A stretch of 64,000 nt of DNA from Sphingobacterium yanglingense. Its GTDB lineage: Bacteria > Bacteroidota > Bacteroidia > Sphingobacteriales > Sphingobacteriaceae. Below the pieces are notes generated by a model. That model saw only the letters and a list, made by a program, of their open reading frames with translations. It had not been told where the DNA came from and did no database searches. Position numbers and translations under genes: made by a program. Each line of letters opens with the position of its first letter. Position 1 is the first letter of the stretch. The stretch spans positions 1 through 64,000 of the forward strand of contig NZ_SNYV01000011.1 in NCBI RefSeq assembly GCF_004363245.1, in the 5' to 3' direction. This document shows positions 8,638 through 16,980 of this stretch, piece after piece.

Positions 8638-9537
8638 ATGCAGAGACGAATTAAAACAAGGAGCAACACAAGCCGGTACATCGAAATCTTGACAGACTTT
8701 GGCTGGAAACACTATTTTGGCCGGGAGGAAAACAAAATCAACCTCATCAATTTTTTAAACAGCCTACTGGAGGGCGAGCATGTTATAGCAGATCTCCATT
8801 ATGCTAATGTCGAAGAGGGAGGCGAGCATAGCGGTGAGCGTAAGGTCGTCTTTGATCTGCGCTGTATAGGGGAGGGAGGTGAGCATTTCCTGGTGGAGAT
8901 GCAGTTACAGAACCAGGACTTCTTTTTCGACCGTGCTGTCACCTATACCTCACGCACCATCAGTCGTCTAGCCAAGAAAGGAGCTGAGGGCAATGGATAT
9001 GAATTGCCACCGGTATATTTTGTTGCAGTACTAGGCTTTCAGCTGGACAAGGCCAATTATGAAAAATACTACTACAGCGCCAAGATCGTAGATCAGTTTG
9101 ATAATGAACTATTGTACGACAAGCTCAGTTACAAGATGCTGGTTCTTCCCAATTTCAACAAGTCATTGACCAACCTATCGAGTATTATGGATCAATGGAT
9201 GTACCTGATGAAGCATCTCAATGAGAATGAAGAACTACCTAACTATTTGGACAAAAGAATATTCTCTCGTATATTTGAGGTAGGAGAGGTGGCGAATTTA
9301 TCGCCTGCAGAACACATGGCATACATATCGAGCATAGATCGCAAACGCGATTATAATAATACCATAGCTTATGCAAAGAAGGAGGCAAAAGCTGAGGGAC
9401 ATGTATTAGGTATTGCTGAAGGCGAACGTAAAAAAGCCCTTGAGACCGCTTTGAATCTGAAGAATATGGATATACCTTTCGACAAAATAGCAAAAGCTAC
9501 AGGTCTGAGTGTCGAAGAAATAGAACGCTTGAAATAG
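8638..9537 (+). CDS. Rpn-family PD-(D/E)XK nuclease / transposase-like protein
   Basis: This protein has about 299 residues. It starts at the ATG at 8638, giving MQRRIKTRSNTSRYIEIL followed by the family hallmark TDFGWKHYFGRE (usually TDFGFKKLFG). The core carries FDLRCI and the catalytic strand FLVEMQLQN (ExQ type), then FFFDRAVTYTSRTI. The C-terminus is a helical, HTH-like segment (FDKIAKATGLSVEEIERLK). Rpn proteins are DNA nucleases implicated in recombination, and this subfamily is called PD-(D/E)XK nuclease family transposase. A rho-independent terminator follows. No terminal inverted repeats were seen, so it is not shown to be mobile. Confidence 0.85.
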   Translation: MQRRIKTRSNTSRYIEILTDFGWKHYFGREENKINLINFLNSLLEGEHVIADLHYANVEEGGEHSGERKVVFDLRCIGEGGEHFLVEMQLQNQDFFFDRAVTYTSRTISRLAKKGAEGNGYELPPVYFVAVLGFQLDKANYEKYYYSAKIVDQFDNELLYDKLSYKMLVLPNFNKSLTNLSSIMDQWMYLMKHLNENEELPNYLDKRIFSRIFEVGEVANLSPAEHMAYISSIDRKRDYNNTIAYAKKEAKAEGHVLGIAEGERKKALETALNLKNMDIPFDKIAKATGLSVEEIERLK

Positions 9538-9560
9538 ATTCTTTCAACGTTATAAAATAC

Positions 9561-9586
9561 AAAAGCTAGACCCAGGTCTAGCTTTT
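9561..9586 (+). terminator. Rho-independent terminator
   Basis: The stem AAAAGCTAGACC pairs with GGTCTAGCTTTT and is followed by more T residues. It lies 23 bp after the stop of the Rpn-type gene. A related terminator sequence appears at 11647-11677. Confidence 0.85.
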
Positions 9587-9644
9587 TGCTTTTACTTAAT
9601 TTTCTGTAGCAACACTATCAGCTGTGTACTACTTCTCATCACAG

Positions 9645-9964
9645 CCTTTAATACCTACACATAAGATGATCAAGGTTGTGTTTATAGTCAGTGCTGCACT
9701 CGTGATGCTAGCTAGCGTTTTAGACCCACTAGATATAATCAATTTTGTGTTTATAGTCTCACTATTGGTAGCCAGCGCTGTTGCTTGGGTATTGCATAGA
9801 TTGGCATCAAGTGGATAAGGAACTAAAAGCACTCCTTGCACAGGAGAGCTAGCTGGGTACCCAATTGGCTCCTTAAGATTGATATGTTACATTTGCGCTT
9901 GAGGCAGTCGTTTGGCTGCTAAGTTTTATGGAAAATCTCATAAAGCGACATCATTACATTAAAT
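9645..9964 (+). repeat. Duplicated upstream unit, copy 1
   Basis: This segment carries a small membrane ORF plus a 140-bp leader (AAAAGCACTCC...TGGGTACCCA...GGCTCCTTAAG). It is nearly identical to 11757-12077. The leader alone recurs at 10931-11071. In each case it precedes a gene for the same secreted protein family, so it probably carries the family's expression signals. The inner palindrome TGGGTACCCA is conserved in all copies. Confidence 0.8.
9666..9818 (+). CDS. Small membrane peptide, intact copy
   Basis: This 50-residue peptide has two hydrophobic segments (VVFIVSAALVMLASVL and VFIVSLLVASAVAWVLH) separated by DPLDIIN. It begins at the ATG at 9666, which is preferred because the homology with the second copy at 11778 starts at about this point. 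Conservation of the reading frame between the copies suggests it has been, or is, coding. The function is unknown; a role as a membrane-active peptide is only a guess. Confidence 0.45.
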   Translation: MIKVVFIVSAALVMLASVLDPLDIINFVFIVSLLVASAVAWVLHRLASSG

Positions 9965-10510
9965 ATGAAAACAATCCATATATACATCACAGTCCTGCTA
10001 CTCAGCCTACCCATATTAGGGCAGGCGCAGACCTATATACAAGGAGAAGATTTTCTTCCTTTCTCTCAGGCTGCCACGAGCAAATATCTGAATCCAAAAA
10101 CACAAATTTCTCTAGAGGAAGCCTTCATAAAACTTCAAGAAATTGAAGGGGATGAATTTAAAAAGACCTTATCCCAACTGCGCGGAGAGTATTACATGGT
10201 TGATAGTATGATGATCTCATTTAGTTGTTCAGAGCTTTCGACCCTTCGTAAACTTAAGTACAGAGGTATTCACTATAGCTATGAGTATATAAAATATGGT
10301 TTCGATACCGCCGAGTATTGGCATATCATGTATAAGGATTTAGATACACATAAAACATTGGTTTATTACTCTAGGAAAAGTCAAGTCCTATTTTTCGATC
10401 TCGAAAATGACACGTACTCTATCATGGGTACGGTATATGCTCCCGAAGGCAAGATCAGCGAGGCACAGGAGTTTATCGACAAACTAGTGGAGAGTATTTC
10501 ATTTAAATGA
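9965..10510 (+). CDS. Secreted hypothetical protein, family A copy 1
   Basis: This 181-residue protein has a clear signal peptide (MKTIHIYITVLLLSLPILGQAQ), so it is exported to the periplasm or beyond. The mature part begins TYIQGEDFLPFSQ and is helical and rich in aromatics, with one Cys (SFSCSELS). It is nearly identical to copy 3 (12118-12666) and more distant from copy 2 (11073-11618). Its last codons overlap the start of the family B gene at 10507, so A and B are translationally coupled. The family is not recognised. Confidence 0.75.
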   Translation: MKTIHIYITVLLLSLPILGQAQTYIQGEDFLPFSQAATSKYLNPKTQISLEEAFIKLQEIEGDEFKKTLSQLRGEYYMVDSMMISFSCSELSTLRKLKYRGIHYSYEYIKYGFDTAEYWHIMYKDLDTHKTLVYYSRKSQVLFFDLENDTYSIMGTVYAPEGKISEAQEFIDKLVESISFK

Positions 10511-10866
10511 AGAAATTAATGAAAAAATATATTGTAATAGTCCTCACTGTCGTTTCACTTATTTTATCCTTACAGACAAGTTTTGCTCAAGAGATAACTG
10601 CAGGAGAGCATACCATCAACAACTCAATTTATAAAGTGGCATTAAGCTCCGATAATTTAAGATTATTAATTGAACTTAAGAATAAACCTCATATCCCAGA
10701 TAATAAAGAGATTATAGATGGCTTGTATTCCTACGTAATAGATGTCTATGCTACAAACAAAAAAGCATGGCACGAGTTAGTTTTAAATGCTTTGCCGAAA
10801 GAAAAAGTGGATAGTCTTAAACAGCGAAAAGAAAAACTAAGCATTTATTTTACAGCTAAACTGTAA
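10507..10866 (+). pseudogene. Secreted family B protein, C-terminally deleted
   Basis: This 119-residue frame has a signal peptide (IVLTVVSLILSLQTSFAQ) and matches the first two thirds of the 176-residue gene at 12675-13205. It diverges after IYFT: the sequence jumps to TAATCTTCCCTAAAAA, which in the intact copy lies about 110 bp beyond the stop (13318 onward). A deletion of about 300 bp has therefore removed the last third of the gene. The start overlaps the end of the family A gene. The short product may still be exported. Confidence 0.7.
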
Positions 10867-10930
10867 TCTTCCCTAAAAACAGCTATAATTGTTAATGTAG
10901 TTTTAATAAACTAGGGATAATGAAAAATAT

Positions 10931-11071
10931 GTAAAAGCACTCCTTGCACAGGAGCGCTAGTTGGGTACCCAATTGGCTCCTTAAGATTGATAAGTTACAT
11001 TTGCGCTTGAGCTAGTCGTTTCGCTGATAAGTTTTATGGAAAATCTCATAAAGTGACATCATTACATTAAA
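10931..11071 (+). repeat. Duplicated leader, copy 2
   Basis: This is the second copy of the 140-bp leader found at 9821-9964 and 11933-12077, here without the small membrane ORF. It directly precedes the second family A gene. The conserved palindrome TGGGTACCCA and the stretch GGCTCCTTAAGATTGAT are present. Confidence 0.75.
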
Positions 11072-11072
11072 T

Positions 11073-11618
11073 ATGAAAACAATCCATATATACATCACAT
11101 TCCTGCTACTCAGCCTACCCATATTAGGGCAGGCGCAGACCTATATACAAGGAGAAGACTTGCTCCCATTTTCTCAAATTGCAAAAAGCACTTATCTACA
11201 GCAAAGTAAGAGGATATCGTTGGATGAGGCTCGTGATGCTCGAAGAAAAATACAAGGCAGTAGATTTCGCGAGAACCTAATAAAACTCAATGGGGAATAC
11301 TTTATGTATGATGGTTTTTTGATATCTGCAGTCTGTTCAGAACTTGCTGTGATCCAAAAGGAAAAATACCCAGGAATTTATTCTAATTATCTCTATTTAA
11401 AAAATGACTATAATCCGAAGGATGAATATCTTTCTTATGAAGATTTTGGAACATATAAGACGATGATATCATATAATAGGTCAAGTAATTATCTGTCTTA
11501 TTATGTCGAAAATTCAACCTATTCGATTATTGGAGCTATATATTCATCGGATGATAAGGTGTCTGAAGCGCAGAAGTTTATAGAGAAACTAGTAGAGAGT
11601 ATTTCATTCAATAAATAA
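11073..11618 (+). CDS. Secreted hypothetical protein, family A copy 2
   Basis: This 181-residue protein shares its signal peptide and first mature residues (TYIQGEDLLPFSQ) almost exactly with copies 1 and 3, but its middle part has diverged strongly. The tail (EAQKFIEKLVESISF) is again alike. Conserved ends with a variable middle suggest recombination or diversification of the mature domain. The gene has no family B partner and is followed by a terminator. Confidence 0.72.
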   Translation: MKTIHIYITFLLLSLPILGQAQTYIQGEDLLPFSQIAKSTYLQQSKRISLDEARDARRKIQGSRFRENLIKLNGEYFMYDGFLISAVCSELAVIQKEKYPGIYSNYLYLKNDYNPKDEYLSYEDFGTYKTMISYNRSSNYLSYYVENSTYSIIGAIYSSDDKVSEAQKFIEKLVESISFNK

Positions 11619-11646
11619 AAGGGAATATTACATATTTCTAAGCAGA

Positions 11647-11677
11647 TAAAAAGCTAGGCGTCAGTCTAGCTTTTTTT
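11647..11677 (+). terminator. Rho-independent terminator
   Basis: AAAAAGCTAG pairs with CTAGCTTTTT across a short loop and is followed by a T run. It lies 29 bp after the stop of family A copy 2 and resembles the terminator at 9561-9586. Confidence 0.8.
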
Positions 11678-11756
11678 GATATAGGCATCTTGGTCAAGAT
11701 AATTGATAACCGTTTCTGTAAAGGAATTAAGGTATGCCTGTTACTTTCTCTTGCAG

Positions 11757-12077
11757 CTTTTAATGCCTACACATAAGATGATCAAAGTTGTTTTTATAGT
11801 CAGTGCTGCACTAGTGATGCTAGCTAGCATTTTAGACCCATTAGATATAATCAATTTTGTGTTTATTGTCTCACTATTGGTAGCCAGCGCTGTTGCTTGA
11901 GTATTGCATAGATTGGCATCAAGAGGATAAGTAACTAAAAGCACTCTTTGTGCAAAGGAGCGCTAGCTGGGTACCCAAATTGGCTCCTTAAGATTGATAT
12001 GTTACATTTGCGCTTGAGGCAGTCGTTTGGCTGATAAGTTTTATGGAAAATCTTACAAAGTGACATCATTCCATTAA
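11757..12077 (+). repeat. Duplicated upstream unit, copy 3
   Basis: This copy matches 9645-9964, including the small membrane ORF and the leader, with few differences. It lies in front of family A copy 3. The pair of repeats is about 2.1 kb apart and could support unequal recombination that deletes or amplifies the locus. Confidence 0.8.
11778..11900 (+). pseudogene. Small membrane peptide, truncated copy
   Basis: This is the second copy of the peptide at 9666-9818. A change from TGG to TGA ends it after 40 residues, just within the second hydrophobic segment, while the downstream DNA is still homologous to copy 1. It is best read as a decaying duplicate. Confidence 0.5.
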
Positions 12078-12117
12078 AAGAAACTTCAAGATTTAGAACC
12101 GTGGCTTATACTTACAC

Positions 12118-12666
12118 ATGAGAGTAATTCATATATACATCACATTCCTGCTACTCAGCCTGCCCATATTAGGGCAGGCGCAGACCTATATACAAGGAGA
12201 AGATTTTCTTCCTTTCTCTCAGGCTGCCACGAGCAAATATCTGCATCCAAAAACACAGATTTCTCTAGAGGAAGCCTTCATAAAACTTAAAGAAATTGAA
12301 GGGGATGAATTTAAAAAGACCTTATCCCAACTGCGCGGAGAGTATTACATGGTTGATGGTATGCTGACCTCATTTAGTTGTTCAGAGCTTTCGACCCTTC
12401 GTAAACTTAAGTACAGAGGTATTCACTATAGCTATGAGTATATAAAATATGGTTTCGATACCGCCGAGTATTGGCATATCATGTATAAGGATTTAGATAC
12501 ACATAAAACATTGGTTTATTACTCTAGGAAAAGTCAAGTCCTATTTTTCGATCTCGAAAATGACACGTACTCTATCATGGGTACGGTATATGCTCCCATA
12601 GACAAGATCAATGAAGCACAGGAGTTTATCGAGAAATTAGTGGAGAGTATCACATTTAAGAACTAA
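12118..12666 (+). CDS. Secreted hypothetical protein, family A copy 3
   Basis: This 182-residue exported protein is nearly identical to copy 1 apart from the first residues (MRVIHIYITFLL), a few mature residues and the last residues. The signal peptide ends at GQAQ. The start codon differs in context from copies 1 and 2 because the leader homology ends about 40 bp upstream. The family B gene follows after 8 bp. The near identity to copy 1 across the mature part points to recent duplication or gene conversion. Confidence 0.75.
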   Translation: MRVIHIYITFLLLSLPILGQAQTYIQGEDFLPFSQAATSKYLHPKTQISLEEAFIKLKEIEGDEFKKTLSQLRGEYYMVDGMLTSFSCSELSTLRKLKYRGIHYSYEYIKYGFDTAEYWHIMYKDLDTHKTLVYYSRKSQVLFFDLENDTYSIMGTVYAPIDKINEAQEFIEKLVESITFKN

Positions 12667-12674
12667 AGAGATTA

Positions 12675-13205
12675 ATGAGGAAATATATTTTAACCGTCCT
12701 AGCTTTCATTTCACTTGTTTTGTCCTTACAGACAAGTTTTGCTCAGAAGATAACGGTAGGCGAACATCGCATTAACAACTCAATTTATAAAGTGACATTA
12801 AGCTCGGATAAATCAAAATTGATTTTAAGTCTTAAGAATAAACCCTTCATTCCAGAAAACAAAGAGATAATAGATGGCTTGTATTCCTATGATGTCGATG
12901 TCTATGCTACAAACCGAACAGCTTGGCATCAATTAGTTTTAAATGCTTTGCCGAAAGAAAAAGTGGATAGTCTTAAACAGCGAAAAGAAAAAATAAGCAT
13001 TTATTTTACAGTTAAACCGACTGGCGAAATGTATTTTAAATCCTATACATTACCTCACAACACTATATTGACCATGCAAGATTTATCCAATATGGACAGA
13101 AAACTGATGAACGATTTCAGGTTTGACTTTAAAAGTACAAAAAACCGGCATCTACAACTATCATTTGTAATGATGAATCTGGATTTGGATTTTGGCAAAT
13201 TGTAG
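12675..13205 (+). CDS. Secreted hypothetical protein, family B
   Basis: This 176-residue exported protein has the signal peptide MRKYILTVLAFISLVLSLQTSFAQ. The mature region is beta-rich and has a distinct C-terminal third (GEMYFKSYTLPHNTILTMQDLSNMD). The leftward gene at 13632-14168 is a distant paralogue with the same layout, including GTVLTLADIASIDRDL at the matching place. The pairing with family A genes suggests a joint role. The family is not recognised. Confidence 0.75.
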   Translation: MRKYILTVLAFISLVLSLQTSFAQKITVGEHRINNSIYKVTLSSDKSKLILSLKNKPFIPENKEIIDGLYSYDVDVYATNRTAWHQLVLNALPKEKVDSLKQRKEKISIYFTVKPTGEMYFKSYTLPHNTILTMQDLSNMDRKLMNDFRFDFKSTKNRHLQLSFVMMNLDLDFGKL

Positions 13206-13631
13206 TTTGTGGTTAAAGCTGTGAAGTCAGATTTAACATCTAACTTTACAATATCGAGGGAAAAATAGACGTACCTAGTGATTCCGAAATTAGCGGAATA
13301 AAATACAACTGGGAATGTAATCTTCCCTAAAAATAGCTATGATTGTTAATGAGTTTTAATAAACTAGGGATAATGAAAAATATGTAAAGGCACTCCTTGT
13401 AAAGCAGCCCTAGCGGAGGTTTAGGTTTAAATGATTGATTAAGGGGGGATCTTTAACAGAACCTGAATCTATTGGAAATCTCTTAAAGTGTGAAATTAAG
13501 GAAAGAAAATAGCGAAACGGTTAGTGCAACTACCCAATTGAAAATTCTTATTTTTGAAACAAGTACAAGTTTAAAATATACCTGTACTTGTTTCTTTATT
13601 GAACTAGTTAAATGAATATTATCAGTCAGAA
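13206..13631. other. Intergenic region with duplicated tail and terminator
   Basis: This 426-bp gap separates convergent family B genes. Positions 13316-13400 repeat the sequence after the deleted family B copy (10861-10945), which locates the deletion end point in that copy. A strong terminator hairpin lies at 13556-13594. No gene is seen in the remainder. Confidence 0.6.
13556..13594. terminator. Bidirectional terminator hairpin
   Basis: A perfect 12-bp stem, GAAACAAGTACA with TGTACTTGTTTC, closes a 15-base loop, with T-rich flank on the right and A-rich flank on the left. It lies between two convergent genes and can serve both. Confidence 0.85.
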
Positions 13632-14168
13632 TTATTTTGCAAAATCCAATTCTCCATTAATAGCTATCCAATATAGGTGCTTATGACCATTATCCAGACT
13701 GCTAAATGTGGCGATATAATTTTTGCGCAAGTCTCTATCTATAGAGGCTATATCAGCTAGTGTCAATACTGTGCCGGTCTTTACACTGAAAGCTATATTG
13801 AGTATCTTTCCATCCGGACTAAATTCAAATCTCAATATGAGTCTTTCGCCTGCACGGCTTAGCGCGTCTTGCTTAGTTTTTCCCAGCACCGCTTTGACTC
13901 TGTTTCTCCACATCTCATGGTTTGTCACTTTGGTTTCAATATAATCGAGTGCGATATTATCTACGAATTCTCTATTGGGTTTTAGCTTAGGTATATCTCG
14001 GCGCCAAATAGGGGTCGAACCATATCTGCTAGGAGCTCCTACTTCATAAGTGATGTCTTTTACGACATATGTACCTTTCTTTATAGCTGTTTCTTGTGCA
14101 AGTAGAACGTTCCATGCAAGCATTATAATAGAAAAAAACAAAACCAAAACAATATTATTATTTCTCAT
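13632..14168 (-). CDS. Secreted family B paralogue
   Basis: This 178-residue protein has a signal peptide (NNIVLVLFFSIIMLAWNVLLAQ). Its layout parallels the family B protein at 12675-13205: a YVVKDITYEV start, a central NREFVDNIALDYIETKVTN region, then RFEFSPDGKILNIAF and TGTVLTLADIASIDRDL. It is transcribed with the lipoprotein gene upstream, separated by 12 bp. Overall similarity to the rightward family B protein is modest, so this is an older paralogue. The function is unknown. Confidence 0.72.
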   Translation of the reverse strand: MRNNNIVLVLFFSIIMLAWNVLLAQETAIKKGTYVVKDITYEVGAPSRYGSTPIWRRDIPKLKPNREFVDNIALDYIETKVTNHEMWRNRVKAVLGKTKQDALSRAGERLILRFEFSPDGKILNIAFSVKTGTVLTLADIASIDRDLRKNYIATFSSLDNGHKHLYWIAINGELDFAK

Positions 14169-14180
14169 GTCTATTAATTT

Positions 14181-15716
14181 TTAATTTGAACAGTTTGGGC
14201 CCATATCTCCGTCAAAAAAATTTTTTAAGGCTTCGGGACCTATAGACTGTACTATATTTGTTTTTGAATATGTTGTATGTCCATACTTTTTAAACGCTTC
14301 GAGATGCTGGTGATATTCACTCACAAAGTTAGGATTTCCAGCTAAATTAGGATAAGTAGTCCCATTATTTGTAAGTTCATCTATCCACTTTGTGTAGCTG
14401 TCTTGTGCAGCCCGAAATCCATCTTTTTCGCGTTGATTGAACATTGTACCAACAGGATCGGGACCTATTGTTATTCTTTTTGAAATATCTTGAAATACAA
14501 TCTGCTCAAATTCGATGTTTATATTGCCTGCTTGACCACTATGATAGTTAGAGAAGCTACTTCCATAAATAGCCTGATGCTGATAGGCATGAAACCCCTC
14601 ATGGGTAAACAGTTCTCTGGATCTAAGGTAATTTTCATCATTGTATAATATTTCTTTTGTAGAAGGCTTATAAAATGCAGCCGTATCACCAGGAGATATT
14701 TTTATGGTAACTTCTCCACTATGCTGAAGAAAATCAATAAGTTTTCTGTAGGCACAGCTATTCTTAGCGTAGTCCAACATTTCTAAAAACTCTTCGGATT
14801 GTGTTTGAGTTAGAGTACTATCTATGATACCATTTCTTTGTGTCCCCCCCGTACTTCCACCATCACCACCAATTCCTCCACCTGTCCCACCTGGAGGAAA
14901 TGGATCTGTGGGCGAGTTTTCCTTTCTAATCTCCTCATGACATAGATTAAGACTATTTTTAATCGAAGTAAAATAAAACTCATGTACATAGCACCCTAGA
15001 TTAGCGCTAGAACCACTGTTATATGCATTTCTTTGATAATAGTCAATAATACTCCAATAATGGTGAATTAGGCAGTCTGGAAGTATTGCTGCCGAATTAA
15101 TAGCATTCTGTGCTTGAAGGTACAATGGGTATATTTGGCTGAAAATTTCACATGCGTACACGTCTATTGGGTCCATAGATTTAAGTGCAATCTTCCCATT
15201 TTTTCGTAAAGATAATAATCCTCCTCTTTTGATAAATTCAAGATTCGAAGTTTTAGAGAGAATACTCATATTTATGCTACTAACGGTAGATGAGGGTTGG
15301 TTATTAATAATAGACCATAGAGAGTCCATAGTCGATATATTAGTTAAACTTTCGTTAATAGCTGGATAATGTAAACGATATAAATTATCTAGTTCACTTT
15401 TAGAATTTTCAGCTAGACCTAGTTTCTCTATTAGTTTCTTTCGAAGTTGCTTTTCGGCAAGATCTAAGCTAACCACATAACTCTCATAAAGATTATTCAT
15501 GTCTTTAATCTCGTTTGTATTAGTAGCTTTCATTAGAAGATATGGATACCATCGGCCATTATTCAATTGTCCCCATTCCATTACCATTTTGTTTACCTCG
15601 GTCGAGTCAAGGTGTTCCATGTCATTATCGATGTTTTTTTTACACCCGCTTAGTAAGGCGAAAAATACCAGCATTACAGACCATAGTAGAAAGAGTGTTT
15701 TGTTGCTAGAAATCAT
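14181..15716 (-). CDS. Lipoprotein with HExxH zincin-like motif
   Basis: This 511-residue protein starts with a lipoprotein signal (LVFFALLSGCKK), so it should be anchored in a membrane facing the periplasm or cell surface. Residues about 250-300 form a Gly-rich linker (FPPGGTGGGIGGDGGSTGG). After it comes FTHEGFHAYQHQ, a zinc-metallopeptidase type HExxH motif, with a further acidic segment (NIEFEQIVFQD) that could supply the third ligand. It is probably a surface metallopeptidase or a toxin-associated zincin; no named family is claimed. The family B paralogue follows 12 bp downstream. Confidence 0.72.
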   Translation of the reverse strand: MISSNKTLFLLWSVMLVFFALLSGCKKNIDNDMEHLDSTEVNKMVMEWGQLNNGRWYPYLLMKATNTNEIKDMNNLYESYVVSLDLAEKQLRKKLIEKLGLAENSKSELDNLYRLHYPAINESLTNISTMDSLWSIINNQPSSTVSSINMSILSKTSNLEFIKRGGLLSLRKNGKIALKSMDPIDVYACEIFSQIYPLYLQAQNAINSAAILPDCLIHHYWSIIDYYQRNAYNSGSSANLGCYVHEFYFTSIKNSLNLCHEEIRKENSPTDPFPPGGTGGGIGGDGGSTGGTQRNGIIDSTLTQTQSEEFLEMLDYAKNSCAYRKLIDFLQHSGEVTIKISPGDTAAFYKPSTKEILYNDENYLRSRELFTHEGFHAYQHQAIYGSSFSNYHSGQAGNINIEFEQIVFQDISKRITIGPDPVGTMFNQREKDGFRAAQDSYTKWIDELTNNGTTYPNLAGNPNFVSEYHQHLEAFKKYGHTTYSKTNIVQSIGPEALKNFFDGDMGPNCSN

Positions 15717-16361
15717 AAAATAAATATATTTGAATATAATTTTATAGAGATATTATTTCATTTATAATCGCTTTGGTGTCTCTTTCAGAAGACTAAGAAG
15801 GCCACCGAGCAATCGCCCGAACTAGTCTAACCTAATGCTTTAATCACATCTAACTAGTATAACTGCCTCGAGTTTGTTCCAATAGTTTATTAGGTTGAGT
15901 TGTTGTTGTCATGATCAGTTTATTTTGCGTTTAATTACAGTATAATAACAGAAAGCATTATAAACTTACAGACAATAAATTGAGGACCAATACGGGTTCC
16001 CGTAAAGCAATAAGAATCATTCCTTATCTTTATTACATATTGATCAATAGCTACTTAAATAGCCTTAAGCTTAGTTATCGAGATTAGAGAAAAGATGCTA
16101 CAGTCCTTCACCCAAGCAAGCAATGACTTTCGTCGAGGTGCTTTTATGTGTGATTTTAGTTCCTTTCTTCATATTGGGGTTATTAAATGTAAAAACACAA
16201 TTTAGCGATAACCCACTGTATAATAAAAACCTGTAAAAAACATTTGGAATAATATTTTTTGAAATACAGTAGTAGATATACTACCTTTGTGTTGTGGAGT
16301 TCGAAATGTGATTGGTGGTTTAAGGCATAAATTATCCAGACACATTTAAAACTTTTTCGTT
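15717..16361. other. Intergenic region upstream of hicAB
   Basis: This 645-bp AT-rich gap lies between the divergent lipoprotein gene and hicA. The right end carries a well-formed Bacteroidota promoter (16258-16289). No reading frame of note, repeat or RNA was recognised in the rest. Confidence 0.5.
16258..16289 (+). promoter_or_regulatory. Bacteroidota promoter of hicAB
   Basis: A TTTG box (16258-16261) is followed after 20 bp by TACCTTTG (16282-16289), which matches the Bacteroidota TTTG / TAnnTTTG promoter. It lies about 70 bp before the hicA start, leaving room for a leader in which HicB could bind, since HicB normally autorepresses its operon. Confidence 0.7.
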
Positions 16362-16538
16362 ATGAAATCAAGTGAGTTCCACAGATTACTGCGAAACAAT
16401 GGCTGGATCCATATCCGTACCAGAGGATCTCATTACATTTATGAGAAGGGTGGGAAGACCTATCCAGTTCCTTATCATGGTAGCAAAGAGATAGGAGAGG
16501 GTCTTCGCAAGAAAATCATGAAGGATCTGGGGCTTTAA
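16362..16538 (+). CDS. hicA: HicA-type mRNA interferase toxin
   Basis: This 58-residue protein (MKSSEFHRLLRNNGWIHIRT, then RGSHYIYEK and a basic tail) is a typical HicA, a small double-stranded-RNA-binding-fold ribonuclease that cleaves mRNA. The catalytic His is in GSHYIY, as in the family pattern G-S-H. Its length is normal. The hicB antitoxin gene follows after 40 bp, so the pair forms a type II toxin-antitoxin operon driven from the promoter at 16258-16289. Confidence 0.92.
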   Translation: MKSSEFHRLLRNNGWIHIRTRGSHYIYEKGGKTYPVPYHGSKEIGEGLRKKIMKDLGL

Positions 16539-16578
16539 TTAGCTCCCGATCCCCGTGATATAGGAAAGGAGCAATACT

Positions 16579-16980
16579 ATGAAAATTCTAAAAATCATTA
16601 TCGAACGCAGCGAAGACATGTTCAGTGCCTATGCAGAGAATGCCGAAGGTATCTATGGAGGCGGTGATACCGTCGAGGAAGCCAAGCAATCTATCTTGGA
16701 TGCGATAGCGATCATTACCGAGGAGTTCACTGGCGACAATGTACCGTCTATTCTCAAAGGTAAATATGAGATCGTGTACCATTTCGATGCAGAGAGCTTT
16801 CTCAATTATTACAAAGGCATCTTCACCAATGCCGCTTTAGAGAAGATTACAGGCATCAATCAGCGTCAACTGCAACATTACTCATCGGGATTGAAAAAGC
16901 CACGTCAGCCTCAGCTTAAGAAGATAGAAGAGGGGCTCCACCGTTTAGCTGCAGAGTTACAGGCGGTTGAGTTGGTTTAA
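16579..16980 (+). CDS. hicB: HicB-type antitoxin
   Basis: This 133-residue antitoxin has an N-terminal HicB domain of RNase H-like fold (IIIERSEDMFSAYAENAEGIYGGGDTVEEAKQSI) that neutralises HicA, and a C-terminal XRE-type helix-turn-helix (AALEKITGINQRQLQHYSSGLKKPRQ) expected to bind the operon promoter. Its last 65 bp overlap tail-to-tail with the leftward gene at 16916-17467. A decayed copy of its 3' third lies at 1438-1588. Confidence 0.92.
   Translation: MKILKIIIERSEDMFSAYAENAEGIYGGGDTVEEAKQSILDAIAIITEEFTGDNVPSILKGKYEIVYHFDAESFLNYYKGIFTNAALEKITGINQRQLQHYSSGLKKPRQPQLKKIEEGLHRLAAELQAVELV

Noticed and set aside
8638..9586. Insertion sequence around the Rpn-type gene
   Set aside because: Although the family is called transposase-like, no terminal inverted repeats or target duplications were found around the gene.
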